Shown: positions 6,829-13,972, counted from the stretch's first letter. The stretch: DNA of 29,254 nucleotides from an uncultured bacterium (GCA_903895055.1 CAITSL010000005.1:1-29254); one strand, 5' to 3'. Made by a program: numbers and translations. The notes: generated by a model from the letters alone, not told the origin.

Positions 6829-6837
6829 TGTTATAAT
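6829..6837 (+). promoter_or_regulatory. Extended -10 promoter of gatB (leaderless)
   Basis: TGTTATAAT, with the last T 6 nt before the gatB ATG at 6844. The predicted transcription start is the ATG itself. It lies in the 24-nt gap after obgE. Confidence 0.75.
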
Positions 6838-6843
6838 TAAATT

Positions 6844-8340
6844 ATGTCAAAAAAGTATTACCCGACGATTGGCTTAGAAATACATGCTGAGTTGGCAACA
6901 AATACCAAGATGTTTTGCGCTTGCAAGAACGATCCCGACGAAGAAAAGCCCAATGTTAATATTTGTCCGGTGTGTATGGCACACCCGGGGGCTTTGCCGG
7001 TGCCCAATAAAAAAGCGATAGAAAATGTTATAAAAGTTGGGCTTGCGCTCGGAGCTACAATTGCCGACTTTACAGAATTTGACCGTAAAAATTATTTTTA
7101 TCCTGATATTCCAAAAGGGTATCAGATTACACAATATAAATATCCGATAGTCTCAGGGGGTAGGCTTGCAGATTTTGATATCACTCGAATGCATTTGGAA
7201 GAAGACACTGCCAACAACAAGCATCGGGAAGGTGACCCCACTTCGCTAGAGCTACGCGGGACAGGCTTTTCTCTGATTGACTTTAATCGTGCCGGGGTAC
7301 CATTAATGGAACTTGTCACAGAACCAAAAACTTTTGATGATTCAGATGAAATGGCTGCGAAAAGTGCTTCTGGTTTTGCCAAAGAATTACAACTTATCCT
7401 TTGGTATCTAGGAGTCTCTGATGCCAATATGGAAAAAGGTGAAATGCGGGTAGAGGCAAATATCTCAGTTTCTACCGATCTGAAGAAATTAGGCACGAAA
7501 GTAGAAGTAAAAAATCTAAATTCTTTTAAAAGTGTTGAGCGAGCTATTAAATACGAATTGGACAGAATGGTAAAACTAGAAGAAGAAGGAAAAGGGGATG
7601 AGATAATACAGGAAACACGGGGTTGGGATGATGCCAAACAAAAAACATTTTCACAAAGAAAAAAAGAGTCGAGCCATGACTACAGATACTTCCCAGACCC
7701 TGATTTACCAAAAATGAAACTCCACGAAGCTTTCGATTTGGACAAAATGAAAAAGGAGTTGCCAGAATTGCCAGCCGAAAAACGCGCGCGATACAAAGCC
7801 GATTTTGGCATAAAAGATGAAGATATCGAAAGTTATATCAATGATCCCGTTCTCGGAAAATGGTTTGAAGAAGTTGCGAAAATTCTTTTAAACCCAGACA
7901 AGATAAAAATTGCTTCAAACTATATCACAACAGACTATTTAGGATTGCGGAAAAATTCACCCCTCCCCAACCCTCTCCTTAGTAAGGGGAGGGAGAAGGG
8001 TGGGGTCGTTAGTCCTGAAAATTTTGCTGAGCTTATTTATTTGGTTTCAGAAGATAAGATTTCCTCCCGCGCAGCCAAAGATATTTTAGCTATGATAGTA
8101 GTTAAAGATGAATCGCCACTAAAAATTGCAACAGAGGAAAATTTATTACAGAAAAATGATGAGGGGGCTTTGAAAGAAATCGCGCAAAAAATCATAAATA
8201 ATAATTCAAAAGTAGTAGCTGATTACAAAAGCGGAAAAGAAAACGCGCTTATGTCTTTGGTAGGGCAAATAATGAAAGAGACTAAAGGTTCGGCAAATCC
8301 CCAAATGGCCAAACAGATTTTAATTGAACTATTGACTTAA
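6844..8340 (+). CDS. gatB: Aspartyl/glutamyl-tRNA(Asn/Gln) amidotransferase subunit B
   Basis: GatB is the kinase and tRNA-binding subunit of the GatCAB amidotransferase, which converts mischarged Glu-tRNA(Gln) or Asp-tRNA(Asn). Clear signatures are the start YYPTIGLEIHAEL, the zinc-site cysteines in FCAC and CPVC, HPGALPVPN, FDRKNYFYPDIPKGYQI, RGTGFSLIDFNRAGVPLMELVTEP and YRYFPDPDLP. The C-terminal YqeY-like domain runs from about residue 390 to the end. At 498 aa it is some 15-20 residues longer than usual; the excess is the segment SPLPNPLLSKGREKGGVV (about residues 372-389), encoded by a palindromic repeat between the cradle and tail domains. GatA and GatC are not in the window. Since AsnRS is present, the likely job is making Gln-tRNA(Gln), an inference. 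Confidence 0.96.
   Translation: MSKKYYPTIGLEIHAELATNTKMFCACKNDPDEEKPNVNICPVCMAHPGALPVPNKKAIENVIKVGLALGATIADFTEFDRKNYFYPDIPKGYQITQYKYPIVSGGRLADFDITRMHLEEDTANNKHREGDPTSLELRGTGFSLIDFNRAGVPLMELVTEPKTFDDSDEMAAKSASGFAKELQLILWYLGVSDANMEKGEMRVEANISVSTDLKKLGTKVEVKNLNSFKSVERAIKYELDRMVKLEEEGKGDEIIQETRGWDDAKQKTFSQRKKESSHDYRYFPDPDLPKMKLHEAFDLDKMKKELPELPAEKRARYKADFGIKDEDIESYINDPVLGKWFEEVAKILLNPDKIKIASNYITTDYLGLRKNSPLPNPLLSKGREKGGVVSPENFAELIYLVSEDKISSRAAKDILAMIVVKDESPLKIATEENLLQKNDEGALKEIAQKIINNNSKVVADYKSGKENALMSLVGQIMKETKGSANPQMAKQILIELLT
7959..8006. repeat. 48-bp palindromic repeat inserted in frame in gatB
   Basis: The left arm at 7959-7981 (ACCCCTCCCC then a C/T-rich tract) pairs imperfectly with 7983-8006 (TAAGGGGAGGG then GGGTGGGGT). 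It encodes about 16 of the extra residues in GatB (SPLPNPLLSKGREKGG). The core CCCCTCCCC/GGGGAGG recurs in the intergenic palindrome at 14394-14425, so this is a dispersed family in this genome. Confidence 0.7.
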
Positions 8341-8354
8341 TCTATAAAATCACA

Positions 8355-8360
8355 TATAAT
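8355..8360 (+). promoter_or_regulatory. -10 element upstream of the small-gene pair
   Basis: TATAAT 15 nt after the gatB stop. Transcription would begin near 8366, leaving about 70 nt before the 66-codon gene. That leader starts with an 11-codon ORF (MEKGRQNRKVP, 8366-8401) whose ATG is 5 nt after the -10, the same geometry as the leaderless genes nearby. Confidence 0.5.
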
Positions 8361-8365
8361 CTTAA

Positions 8366-8401
8366 ATGGAAAAAGGGCGCCAAAATAGAAAGGTCCCTTA
8401 A
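8366..8401 (+). CDS. Possible 11-codon leader peptide
   Basis: ATG at the predicted transcription start, reading MEKGRQNRKVP then TAA. If translated as a leaderless ORF it would be a leader peptide 34 nt before the 66-codon gene. Support is only its position; such a short ORF can occur by chance. Confidence 0.2.
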   Translation: MEKGRQNRKVP

Positions 8402-8435
8402 GTTCTTCAATTCCTAACTTTTTAATTTTTTAATT

Positions 8436-8636
8436 ATGGGAACTATAAACAGTAACGGAAACGGAAACGGGAAATCACCATGCAAAATTCGTCGCAATGT
8501 TCCTGACGAAAGAAAAAAGAAACAAGGCAATCACCCTGAACAATCTAATTCTCACAAGGAAAAAATGAGAAAGATTGAGAAAGAGAGGACAAAAATAATA
8601 CAAACTAGTTTTCCCGCTTTTATTTCCATATTTTGA
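8436..8636 (+). CDS. Small basic hypothetical protein (66 aa)
   Basis: The sequence begins MGTINSNGNGNGKSPCKIRR, an Asn/Gly low-complexity start. A highly charged Lys/Arg/Glu helix-like stretch follows (DERKKKQGNHPEQ, KEKMRKIEKERTK), then a short hydrophobic end (FPAFISIF) and TGA. I do not recognise a family. There is no Shine-Dalgarno; the ATG is preceded by T-runs and TTTAATT, the same style as the next small gene. It shares a transcript with the 51-codon gene 27 nt downstream, closed by a strong terminator. Confidence 0.5.
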   Translation: MGTINSNGNGNGKSPCKIRRNVPDERKKKQGNHPEQSNSHKEKMRKIEKERTKIIQTSFPAFISIF

Positions 8637-8663
8637 AATTTTTCATTTTTAAAAAAATAAATT

Positions 8664-8819
8664 ATGGAAACACTATTCCTCTTTATGACCTTGGTGGCTA
8701 CAGAATTAGGCTACAAGGCACAGGCACAAGTTCAGGAATATGACAATGATCAAATCGATTCTGAATTGGAACAAAAATTTGGATGGTCATTTAGTCAAAA
8801 ATATGACCCATCGTTTTAG
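8664..8819 (+). CDS. Small hypothetical protein (51 aa)
   Basis: Reads METLFLFMTLVATELGYKAQ then an acidic, Gln-rich middle and the end KFGWSFSQKYDPSF before TAG. Residues 3-13 are hydrophobic, so the N-terminus might be a short signal or membrane-associating segment (possible cleavage after KAQA), but it is weaker than a standard signal peptide. The ATG follows AAATAAATT with no Shine-Dalgarno. The stop is 23 nt before a strong terminator, which makes this the last gene of a two-gene unit. No family recognised. Confidence 0.45.
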   Translation: METLFLFMTLVATELGYKAQAQVQEYDNDQIDSELEQKFGWSFSQKYDPSF

Positions 8820-8842
8820 CCTCCGGAATGATGGGATGTAGT

Positions 8843-8877
8843 GTGGCTGATCACTTTTGTGATTAGCCACTTTTTTT
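8843..8877 (+). terminator. Strong intrinsic terminator
   Basis: A 12-bp stem, GTGGCTGATCAC (8843-8854) with GTGATTAGCCAC (8859-8870) (one G-U pair), TTTT loop, then seven T. It ends the small-gene unit just before the aldolase promoter. Confidence 0.92.
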
Positions 8878-8884
8878 ATTTTTA

Positions 8885-8893
8885 TGTTAAAAT
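8885..8893 (+). promoter_or_regulatory. Extended -10 promoter of the aldolase gene (leaderless)
   Basis: TGTTAAAAT followed by exactly 6 nt and the ATG at 8900. It lies directly after the T-run of the preceding terminator, so this gene must have its own promoter. Confidence 0.75.
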
Positions 8894-8899
8894 AGAAGC

Positions 8900-9772
8900 A
8901 TGAAAACTTTACGCGAATATATTAAGGAAGCAGATGAAAAGGGCGTGGCTATTGGCCATTTTAATATTTCAAATCTGGAAGCCCTGCATGGTATTTATAA
9001 TGCCGCAAAAAAGTTGAATTTGCCGATTATCATTGGACTTTCAGAAGGGGAAGAAGATTTTGTGGGCCGTGAAGAAGCGGTGGCATTAGTGCGGGCGATT
9101 CGCGAAAGGGATAATTATCCGATCTTTTTAAATGCTGATCATCATTATAGTTTTGAAAGCATGAAGGCTGCTCTCGATGCTGGCTATGATGCAGCGATCA
9201 TTGATGCTGTCAAATTACCGCTTGAAGAAAATATTGTGCTTACAAAAAAATGCGTAGATTATGCGCGAGAACTTGGAAAAATTCAAAATAGAGATATTTT
9301 AATTGAAGCCGAGATCGGTTTTATCGGCACTTCGTCAAAAATTTTAGATAAATTGCCGGAGGGAGTGAGTGAGGCGACAATGACCACTCCGGAAGATGCA
9401 AAACATTTTGTGGAACAAACAGGGATTGACCTGCTTGCTCCTTCTGTGGGCAACGTGCATGGTATGGTACGCGGGGGTAATCCTAGACTTCATCCGGAAC
9501 GAGTAAAAGTAATCCGCGAAGTGACGGGCATACCACTTGTTTTGCATGGAGGTTCCGGTTCAATAAATGAAGACTTTGTGGCTTGTATTAAAGAAGGAAT
9601 TGATATCGTGCACATAAATACTGAGATAAGGATTGCATACAGAGACGCAGTTAAAAAAGCGTTAATAAATAATCCAGAAGAAGTAGCGCCATATAAAATT
9701 CTAAAAGGAGCGGTAATTGCGATTGAACAAGTTGTCGAATCCCGTTTGAAACTTTTTAACGGAATAAAATAA
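8900..9772 (+). CDS. fba: Class II (zinc) fructose-bisphosphate aldolase family protein
   Basis: A 290-aa TIM-barrel protein of the class II aldolase family, which cleaves ketose bisphosphates such as fructose-1,6-bisphosphate to DHAP and an aldehyde. The metal and substrate residues are visible: GHFNISNLEAL near the start, NADHH (zinc His), the segment IIDAVKLPLEENI, NVHG (zinc His), and LHGGSGS with HINTEIRIAY (phosphate binding). Some usual positions differ: IDAVKLP replaces the common FDGS.LP pattern and GFIGTSS replaces the usual GG.ED loop. It may therefore act on a related substrate (tagatose bisphosphate or another sugar). It is followed at 4 nt by the NUDIX gene. Confidence 0.88.
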   Translation: MKTLREYIKEADEKGVAIGHFNISNLEALHGIYNAAKKLNLPIIIGLSEGEEDFVGREEAVALVRAIRERDNYPIFLNADHHYSFESMKAALDAGYDAAIIDAVKLPLEENIVLTKKCVDYARELGKIQNRDILIEAEIGFIGTSSKILDKLPEGVSEATMTTPEDAKHFVEQTGIDLLAPSVGNVHGMVRGGNPRLHPERVKVIREVTGIPLVLHGGSGSINEDFVACIKEGIDIVHINTEIRIAYRDAVKKALINNPEEVAPYKILKGAVIAIEQVVESRLKLFNGIK

Positions 9773-9776
9773 AAGA

Positions 9777-10317
9777 ATGGAACTCATAGATGTTTTAGAT
9801 GAAAAAGGAAACAAAACTGGCGAAGTGAAACCCAAGCCTGATATTCATCGTGATGCAAATTGGCACAAGGCAGTGCATGTTTGGTTTATTAATTCGAGGG
9901 GGGGGGTTACTCCTGCAGCTCCGTTCAAAATCAATGGAGACATCTCCTGGGTGTTGGGATATTTCTGCTGCCGGACATGCATCTACGGGAGATGATAGTA
10001 TAACTTGCGCGATAAGAGAAACCAAAGAAGAATTAGGAATTAAACTTACTCCAGATAAATTTATTCTTATTGGTACGGTGTCACAATCAAAAGCTTACCC
10101 GGAAAGAGCTTATTTTAATAATGAAATTAACGATGTGTATCTAGTAAAGCTAGATTTGGATTTGTCATCCTTAAAACTCCAAAAAGAAGAAGTAGACGCT
10201 GTGAAATATATTCCTACGCAAGAATTAAAAAAATGGGTAGCAGAAAATCGAAAGGATTTGGTTTCTCATCCTGACGAATATAAACTTTTATTTGAATACC
10301 TTTCAAAAAATAAATAA
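9777..10317 (+). pseudogene. NUDIX hydrolase (IPP-isomerase/YfcD-like), frameshifted at a G9 run
   Basis: Two overlapping frames make one protein. The first (from ATG 9777) gives MELIDVLDEKGNKTGEVKP through HVWFINSRGG; the second resumes at LLLQLRSKSMETSPGCWDIS and runs to LSKNK at 10317. The switch falls in nine consecutive G at 9898-9906. Removing one G restores a continuous protein of about 179 aa. The NUDIX box reads GHASTGDDSITCAIRETKEELGI, with REtkEELGI intact and Asp at the usual first Glu. The layout matches the YfcD/IPP-isomerase-like branch of NUDIX enzymes, which act on nucleoside or prenyl diphosphates; the substrate is unknown. The break is an assembly or read error, a slippage-prone phase switch, or a recent mutation; conserved coding on both sides argues against old decay. 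Transcribed with fba. Confidence 0.8.
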
Positions 10318-10340
10318 TTTGCATTTTTTTAATTTTCGTG

Positions 10341-10346
10341 TATATT
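10341..10346 (+). promoter_or_regulatory. -10 element of rplY
   Basis: GTG followed by TATATT, 7 nt before the ATG at 10354, in the 36-nt gap after the NUDIX gene. Near-leaderless geometry. Confidence 0.55.
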
Positions 10347-10353
10347 TAGTTTC

Positions 10354-11025
10354 ATGTTAGCTTTAACCGCAAAAATACGAGATATAAAGGAAAATTTGGA
10401 TAATTTGAGAGCATCAGGCGAGTTGCCAGCGGTTTTTTATGGCATGAAGAATCCTTCCACTTCGATTTCCATTTCCAAAATTGATTTCAAAAAGATTTGG
10501 CGCCAGGCGGGAGAATCTTCCACAGTAAAGATAACTACTCCCGCATCGGTTATTGATGTTCTGATTCATGATGTGCAAGTGAACCCTGTGACCGATGAAC
10601 CGATTCATGTTGATTTTTTGGTAATAGATATCAACAAAGCGATTAAAGTTAAAGTTCCGCTAGAATTTACCGGAGTTTCTGAAGCAGTAAAAAGCGGTTT
10701 GGGAACATTGGTAAAAGTGCTTCATGAAGTAGAAGTAGAAGCACTACCGGCAGATCTTCCACACAATTTTATTGTTGACATTTCAAGCTTGGTTGGCCTA
10801 GATAGTCAAATCTTAGTTTCAGGAATAATTCTTCCCAAAGGAGTTAAAATGATTACCAAGACAGATGAAGTAGTTGCTTCGATCGCAGTCCAAAAAGAAG
10901 AACCGAAAGAAGAGGTTGCGCCTGTTGCTGACTTATCGGCAATCGAAGTTGAAAAGAAAGGAAAGCGTGAGGAAGAAGGTGCGGAAGGAGAAGTTGTAGC
11001 AGAAAAGACTGAAGAAAAAAAATAA
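10354..11025 (+). CDS. rplY: 50S ribosomal protein L25 / general stress protein Ctc
   Basis: L25 binds 5S rRNA in the 50S subunit. The N-terminal L25 domain covers about residues 1-90 (LALTAKIRD, LRASGELPAVFYGMKN, VNPVTDEPIHVDFLVID) and the C-terminal Ctc-type beta domain about 95-185 (VKVPLEFTGVSEAVKSGLGTLVKVLHEVEVEALPADLPHN). The last 35 or so residues form an acidic Lys/Glu tail (EEEGAEGEVVAEKTEEKK), common in long-form L25. The start at 10354 follows a TATATT element by 7 nt. It is a single-gene unit; the next gene has its own promoter. Confidence 0.95.
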   Translation: MLALTAKIRDIKENLDNLRASGELPAVFYGMKNPSTSISISKIDFKKIWRQAGESSTVKITTPASVIDVLIHDVQVNPVTDEPIHVDFLVIDINKAIKVKVPLEFTGVSEAVKSGLGTLVKVLHEVEVEALPADLPHNFIVDISSLVGLDSQILVSGIILPKGVKMITKTDEVVASIAVQKEEPKEEVAPVADLSAIEVEKKGKREEEGAEGEVVAEKTEEKK

Positions 11026-11037
11026 TTTCAAAAAATG

Positions 11038-11046
11038 TGATACAAT
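11038..11046 (+). promoter_or_regulatory. Extended -10 promoter of the transglycosylase gene (leaderless)
   Basis: TGATACAAT with a 6-nt gap to the ATG at 11053, in the 27-nt space after rplY. Confidence 0.7.
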
Positions 11047-11052
11047 AAAACC

Positions 11053-12438
11053 ATGACGATTAGGAATATAGCCATGGTTTTTTTTGTCGCAATATTTGTG
11101 TTTTTTAGTTTTACAATTGTGCCCAAGACAATTTTTGCTTTTGATTGTGTCAAAGATTTGACCGACAATTCTACGCCCGATCAAAAACAAGCTTGCCGAA
11201 ATGAACTGAATCAATTATTAATTCAAGTACAACAGCTTGAGGGACAGCTGGCGGATCAAGCCAAACAAACCGGCACGATTACCGGAGATATCAATTATTT
11301 AACCGGTCAAATCAATGCTCTGAAGGCCAAAATAAAAGCGAGAACTTTGGCGATAGCGAATCTAAAAGTTTCAATCAATGAAAAAACCAATACTATTTTA
11401 TCGCTCGAGCAAAAAATCGAAAGAGAAAAAGAATCCTTGGCCCAACTTTTGCGCAATATTAATGAATTTGACAATCAAGGCTTGGTTAATCTGATTCTTT
11501 CGGACAATAGTCTTTCGGATTTTTATAGCGATATTGAATCGTATTCTTCAATCAATCAAGCAGTAAAAGCGTCAGTTGATATTATTAATGGTGTAAAAAC
11601 TCAAACCGAAGCGCAAAAAGCCGATTTACAAAAACAGCAAAATGCCGAGACCGACGCCAAAGCGCAGCTTGAAGATGCGCAAAAAAAAGTAGCGGCTAGC
11701 CAAGCAGAACAAAAAAAATTATTGACGATATCAAAACAGAAAGAAGCAAATTATAAAACAGTCATAGCAGATAGACAGAAACGAGTGGCGGATATAAAAG
11801 CGAGACTCTTTAATTTGGCGGGAGGTGCGCAATCGATTCGTTTTGACGTGGCTTTACAATATGCGCAAAGTGCTGCAGCAAAGACGGGGATAGACCCAGC
11901 TTTCCTGCTGGCTATTTTGACTCAGGAGAGCAATTTAGGCGCTAATGTGGGGAAATGCTATTTGACGGATTCTTCTACTGGAGCCGGAGTAAGTGTCAGT
12001 ACTGGGAAAATTTGGTCCAATTTGATGCATCCTACCCGGGATGTGCCTATTTTTCTTGAAATTACAAATGCTTTGGGATTTAATGCCTTTAAGACAGTTG
12101 TGTCCTGCCCAATCGCCGGAGTAAAGGGTTACGGAGGGGCAATGGGGCCGGCACAATTTATCCCTTCCACTTGGAAACTTTTTAATGCTCGAGTTTCGGC
12201 AATCACGGGTTCGAATCCGGCCAATCCTTGGGCACCTACTGATGCTTTTACCGCTTCCGCTCTTTATCTGACTGATCTTGGAGGTGTGGGCACCAGTCAA
12301 AGCGCGCAAAATAGAGCTGCTTGCAAATATTACGGTTCCGGAGGCTCCTCGTGTTCTTATAGTAGAAGTGTGGCTAATTTGAAATCAAAAATTCAAAGCG
12401 ATATTGATTACTTAAATCAATATGGAGTAACCAGATAG
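11053..12438 (+). CDS. Secreted coiled-coil lytic transglycosylase (EnvC-like N-terminus, MltB/SLT-like C-terminus)
   Basis: A 461-aa exported protein. Residues 1-31 are a signal peptide (hydrophobic MVFFVAIFVFFSFTIV; likely cleavage after IFA). About 45-255 are a long Gln/Lys/Glu-rich coiled coil like the N-terminal half of EnvC/CwlO-type murein hydrolases and regulators. From about 275 the transglycosylase domain carries FLLAILTQESNLGANVG with the probable catalytic Glu, then GYGGAMGPAQFIPSTWKL, the MltB-type substrate motif, and AFTASALYLTDLGG. The combination suggests a peptidoglycan lytic enzyme held or regulated through its coiled coil, perhaps at division. The enzyme class is firm from motifs; regulation is inference. 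It has its own leaderless promoter. A second coiled-coil envelope gene of similar start is at the window's end. Confidence 0.88.
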   Translation: MTIRNIAMVFFVAIFVFFSFTIVPKTIFAFDCVKDLTDNSTPDQKQACRNELNQLLIQVQQLEGQLADQAKQTGTITGDINYLTGQINALKAKIKARTLAIANLKVSINEKTNTILSLEQKIEREKESLAQLLRNINEFDNQGLVNLILSDNSLSDFYSDIESYSSINQAVKASVDIINGVKTQTEAQKADLQKQQNAETDAKAQLEDAQKKVAASQAEQKKLLTISKQKEANYKTVIADRQKRVADIKARLFNLAGGAQSIRFDVALQYAQSAAAKTGIDPAFLLAILTQESNLGANVGKCYLTDSSTGAGVSVSTGKIWSNLMHPTRDVPIFLEITNALGFNAFKTVVSCPIAGVKGYGGAMGPAQFIPSTWKLFNARVSAITGSNPANPWAPTDAFTASALYLTDLGGVGTSQSAQNRAACKYYGSGGSSCSYSRSVANLKSKIQSDIDYLNQYGVTR

Positions 12439-12469
12439 GAATTTTCAGGTTGCTTTAATTTTTATTTTG

Positions 12470-12478
12470 TGATAGACT
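12470..12478 (+). promoter_or_regulatory. Probable extended -10 of rpmE
   Basis: TGATAGACT, ending 9 nt before the ATG at 12488. Weaker match than the neighbours; a leader of 0-3 nt would result. Confidence 0.4.
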
Positions 12479-12487
12479 TTTCTGGCT

Positions 12488-12703
12488 ATGAAAAAAGATA
12501 TTCATCCAAAATATGATTTAAAAACAAAGGCGACCTGCGCTTGTGGGGCTGTTTTTCTAGTTGGCTCGACTATGCCCGAAATTAAAATGGAAATCTGTAG
12601 TCAATGTCATCCTTTCTATACTGGCAATGAAAAAATAATGGATACTGCTGGACGCGTAGAACGTTTCAATAAGCGCCGAGCGGCTGTAAAGGCAAAGAAG
12701 TAA
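12488..12703 (+). CDS. rpmE: 50S ribosomal protein L31 (zinc-binding type)
   Basis: 71 aa, normal for L31. The start MKKDIHPKYDLKTKATCACG, the central MEICSQCHPFYTG and the end RVERFNKRRAA are typical. Four cysteines (C..C in CAC, C..C in CSQC) form the zinc knuckle of the C+ paralogue rather than the zinc-free YkgM type. The position between the transglycosylase and prfA is common in bacteria (rpmE next to prfA). It is followed by a long inverted repeat that would terminate it. Confidence 0.96.
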   Translation: MKKDIHPKYDLKTKATCACGAVFLVGSTMPEIKMEICSQCHPFYTGNEKIMDTAGRVERFNKRRAAVKAKK

Positions 12704-12705
12704 TA

Positions 12706-12783
12706 AAAATTTTGAAAATCAAACCTTGCTACGTTAGGTCATAAGGATAAGGCTCTTGCAAGGTTTATTTTCAAAATTTTTTT
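12706..12783 (+). terminator. Long inverted repeat between rpmE and prfA
   Basis: The left arm 12706-12729 (AAAATTTTGAAAATC, then AAACCTTGC) pairs with 12758-12779 (GCAAGGTTT, then ATTTTCAAAATTT). It gives a stem of about 22 bp with one or two mismatches around a 28-nt loop, followed by T's that run into the prfA promoter. It probably terminates rpmE, but the large loop is unusual and the pairing could also control read-through to prfA. Confidence 0.6.
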
Positions 12784-12800
12784 ATAGTAGGTCTTATTTT

Positions 12801-13769
12801 ATGGCTTTAAATCTAGAAGAATTAAAAAAGAATCATAATACAAGCTATTTAGCCAGTGTTTTGGAGCACCTTATTGAACAAGAAAAAGAAGTTTTAGAAA
12901 TGTTGGTAAAAGATAATTCTCTGAAAGAGATGGCAGAAGCAGAATTGAAATCTATAAAAGAGCAAAAGGAAGCGACTGAAAAACAAATAGAAGATATTTT
13001 AAAGAAAGATATAGAGGAAGAAGAAATGGCGCGGGAAGTTGTATTGGAGGTCAGAGCAGGAGCAGGAGGCGACGAAGCTTCGCTTTTTGCTTGGGAGCTC
13101 GCGCATATGTATGAAAAATTTGCCGAAAGAGAAAAGTGGCAATGGAAAACCAATTATGAGTCCAAGAGTGACCTCTCTGGCTATAAGGAAGCGAGTTTTG
13201 AAATTAAAGGGAAAGATGTTTACAAAAAATTACGATATGAGACAGGAGTACATCGAGTGCAGAGAGTACCGGCGACCGAAAAAAATGGCCGAGTGCATAC
13301 TTCGACCGCATCGGTGGCGATATTGCCTATCCGCAAAAAAGTTAATTTTGAAATTAATCCGGCAGACCTCGAAATGGAATATTCTCGTTCCGGTGGGAAG
13401 GGTGGACAGAATGTCAATAAAGTTGAAACTGCTGTGAGGTTAATCCACAAACCTACGGGTATTGATGTGCGTTCGACTAATGAACGAAGTCAACTTGCCA
13501 ATAGAGAAAAAGCGATGATGATTCTAACGGCGAAATTACAACAACTGGAAGAGGAAAAAGAAGCGAAAAAATATTCCGCGGATCGCAAAAATCAAATTGG
13601 CACCGGCGATCGTTCCGAAAAAATCCGCACATATAATTTTTCACAAGACCGCATCACCGATCATCGCATCAAAAAATCTTGGCATAATCTGCCAAAGATT
13701 TTGGAAGGGGATATGGGTGAAATAATCTCTGCCCTAGAGTCTGGCGAGACAGGGAACGAAGAAGAATAA
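12801..13769 (+). CDS. prfA: Peptide chain release factor 1 (RF1)
   Basis: RF1 reads UAA and UAG. HRVQRVPATEKNGRVHTSTASV contains the PAT codon-recognition motif (about residues 157-159), which marks RF1 rather than RF2 (SPF). SGGKGGQNVNKVETAVRL carries the GGQ peptidyl-transferase motif (about 201-203), and KIRTYNFSQDRITDHRI is the standard C-terminal block. From ATG 12801 the protein has 322 residues, some 35-40 shorter than usual, all missing from the N-terminal helical domain. I choose 12801 because the domain begins with LNLEELKKNH; an upstream TTG at 12756 would lie inside the inverted repeat. A TATAGT element ends 12 nt before the ATG. Confidence 0.94.
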   Translation: MALNLEELKKNHNTSYLASVLEHLIEQEKEVLEMLVKDNSLKEMAEAELKSIKEQKEATEKQIEDILKKDIEEEEMAREVVLEVRAGAGGDEASLFAWELAHMYEKFAEREKWQWKTNYESKSDLSGYKEASFEIKGKDVYKKLRYETGVHRVQRVPATEKNGRVHTSTASVAILPIRKKVNFEINPADLEMEYSRSGGKGGQNVNKVETAVRLIHKPTGIDVRSTNERSQLANREKAMMILTAKLQQLEEEKEAKKYSADRKNQIGTGDRSEKIRTYNFSQDRITDHRIKKSWHNLPKILEGDMGEIISALESGETGNEEE

Positions 13770-13798
13770 TTGCTATTTTTGCTTAAGTATGCCATACT
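13770..13798 (+). promoter_or_regulatory. Probable promoter of the RRM gene
   Basis: TTGCTA (13770-13775), 17-nt spacer ending TGC, then CATACT (13793-13798), a -35/extended -10 arrangement. The -10 lies in a perfect 7-bp inverted repeat, AAGTATG-C-CATACTT (13785-13799), so it could be an operator. TTGACA at 13798-13803 has no matching -10. The predicted start near 13805 gives a leader of about 168 nt. Confidence 0.4.
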
Positions 13799-13804
13799 TG
13801 ACAT

Positions 13805-13972
13805 GTAGTTTCTCAATAAGCTTTTTAAGTTTTAATTGTGAGCATTGAATTTTAGACCCCACTTCGCCAAGGCTTCGCGGGGCAGGCATCAACGAAACCA
13901 AGTAAGCGGTCAGAGCATCTACGCATTAAAAGTAGTTTTTGCTCGTTTCTTAAAACGAGAGAAGTATAGAAT
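13805..13972 (+). promoter_or_regulatory. Long structured 5' leader of the RRM gene
   Basis: The leader holds two hairpins. CCCCACTTCGCC/GGCTTCGCGGGG (13857-13882) is imperfect and GC-rich. CTCGTTT/AAACGAG (13939-13956 region) sits just before the purine-rich GAGAGAAG and the ATG. In cold-shock and RRM genes of other bacteria such leaders mediate temperature or autoregulatory control; here this is inference. Confidence 0.4.

Noticed and set aside
7122..7637. 171-codon frame antisense to gatB
   Set aside because: Ser-rich shadow of a certain gene, with no promoter or family match.
12756..12800. Upstream TTG start for prfA
   Set aside because: It would place codons in the inverted repeat and before the probable -10; the family domain starts at ATG 12801.
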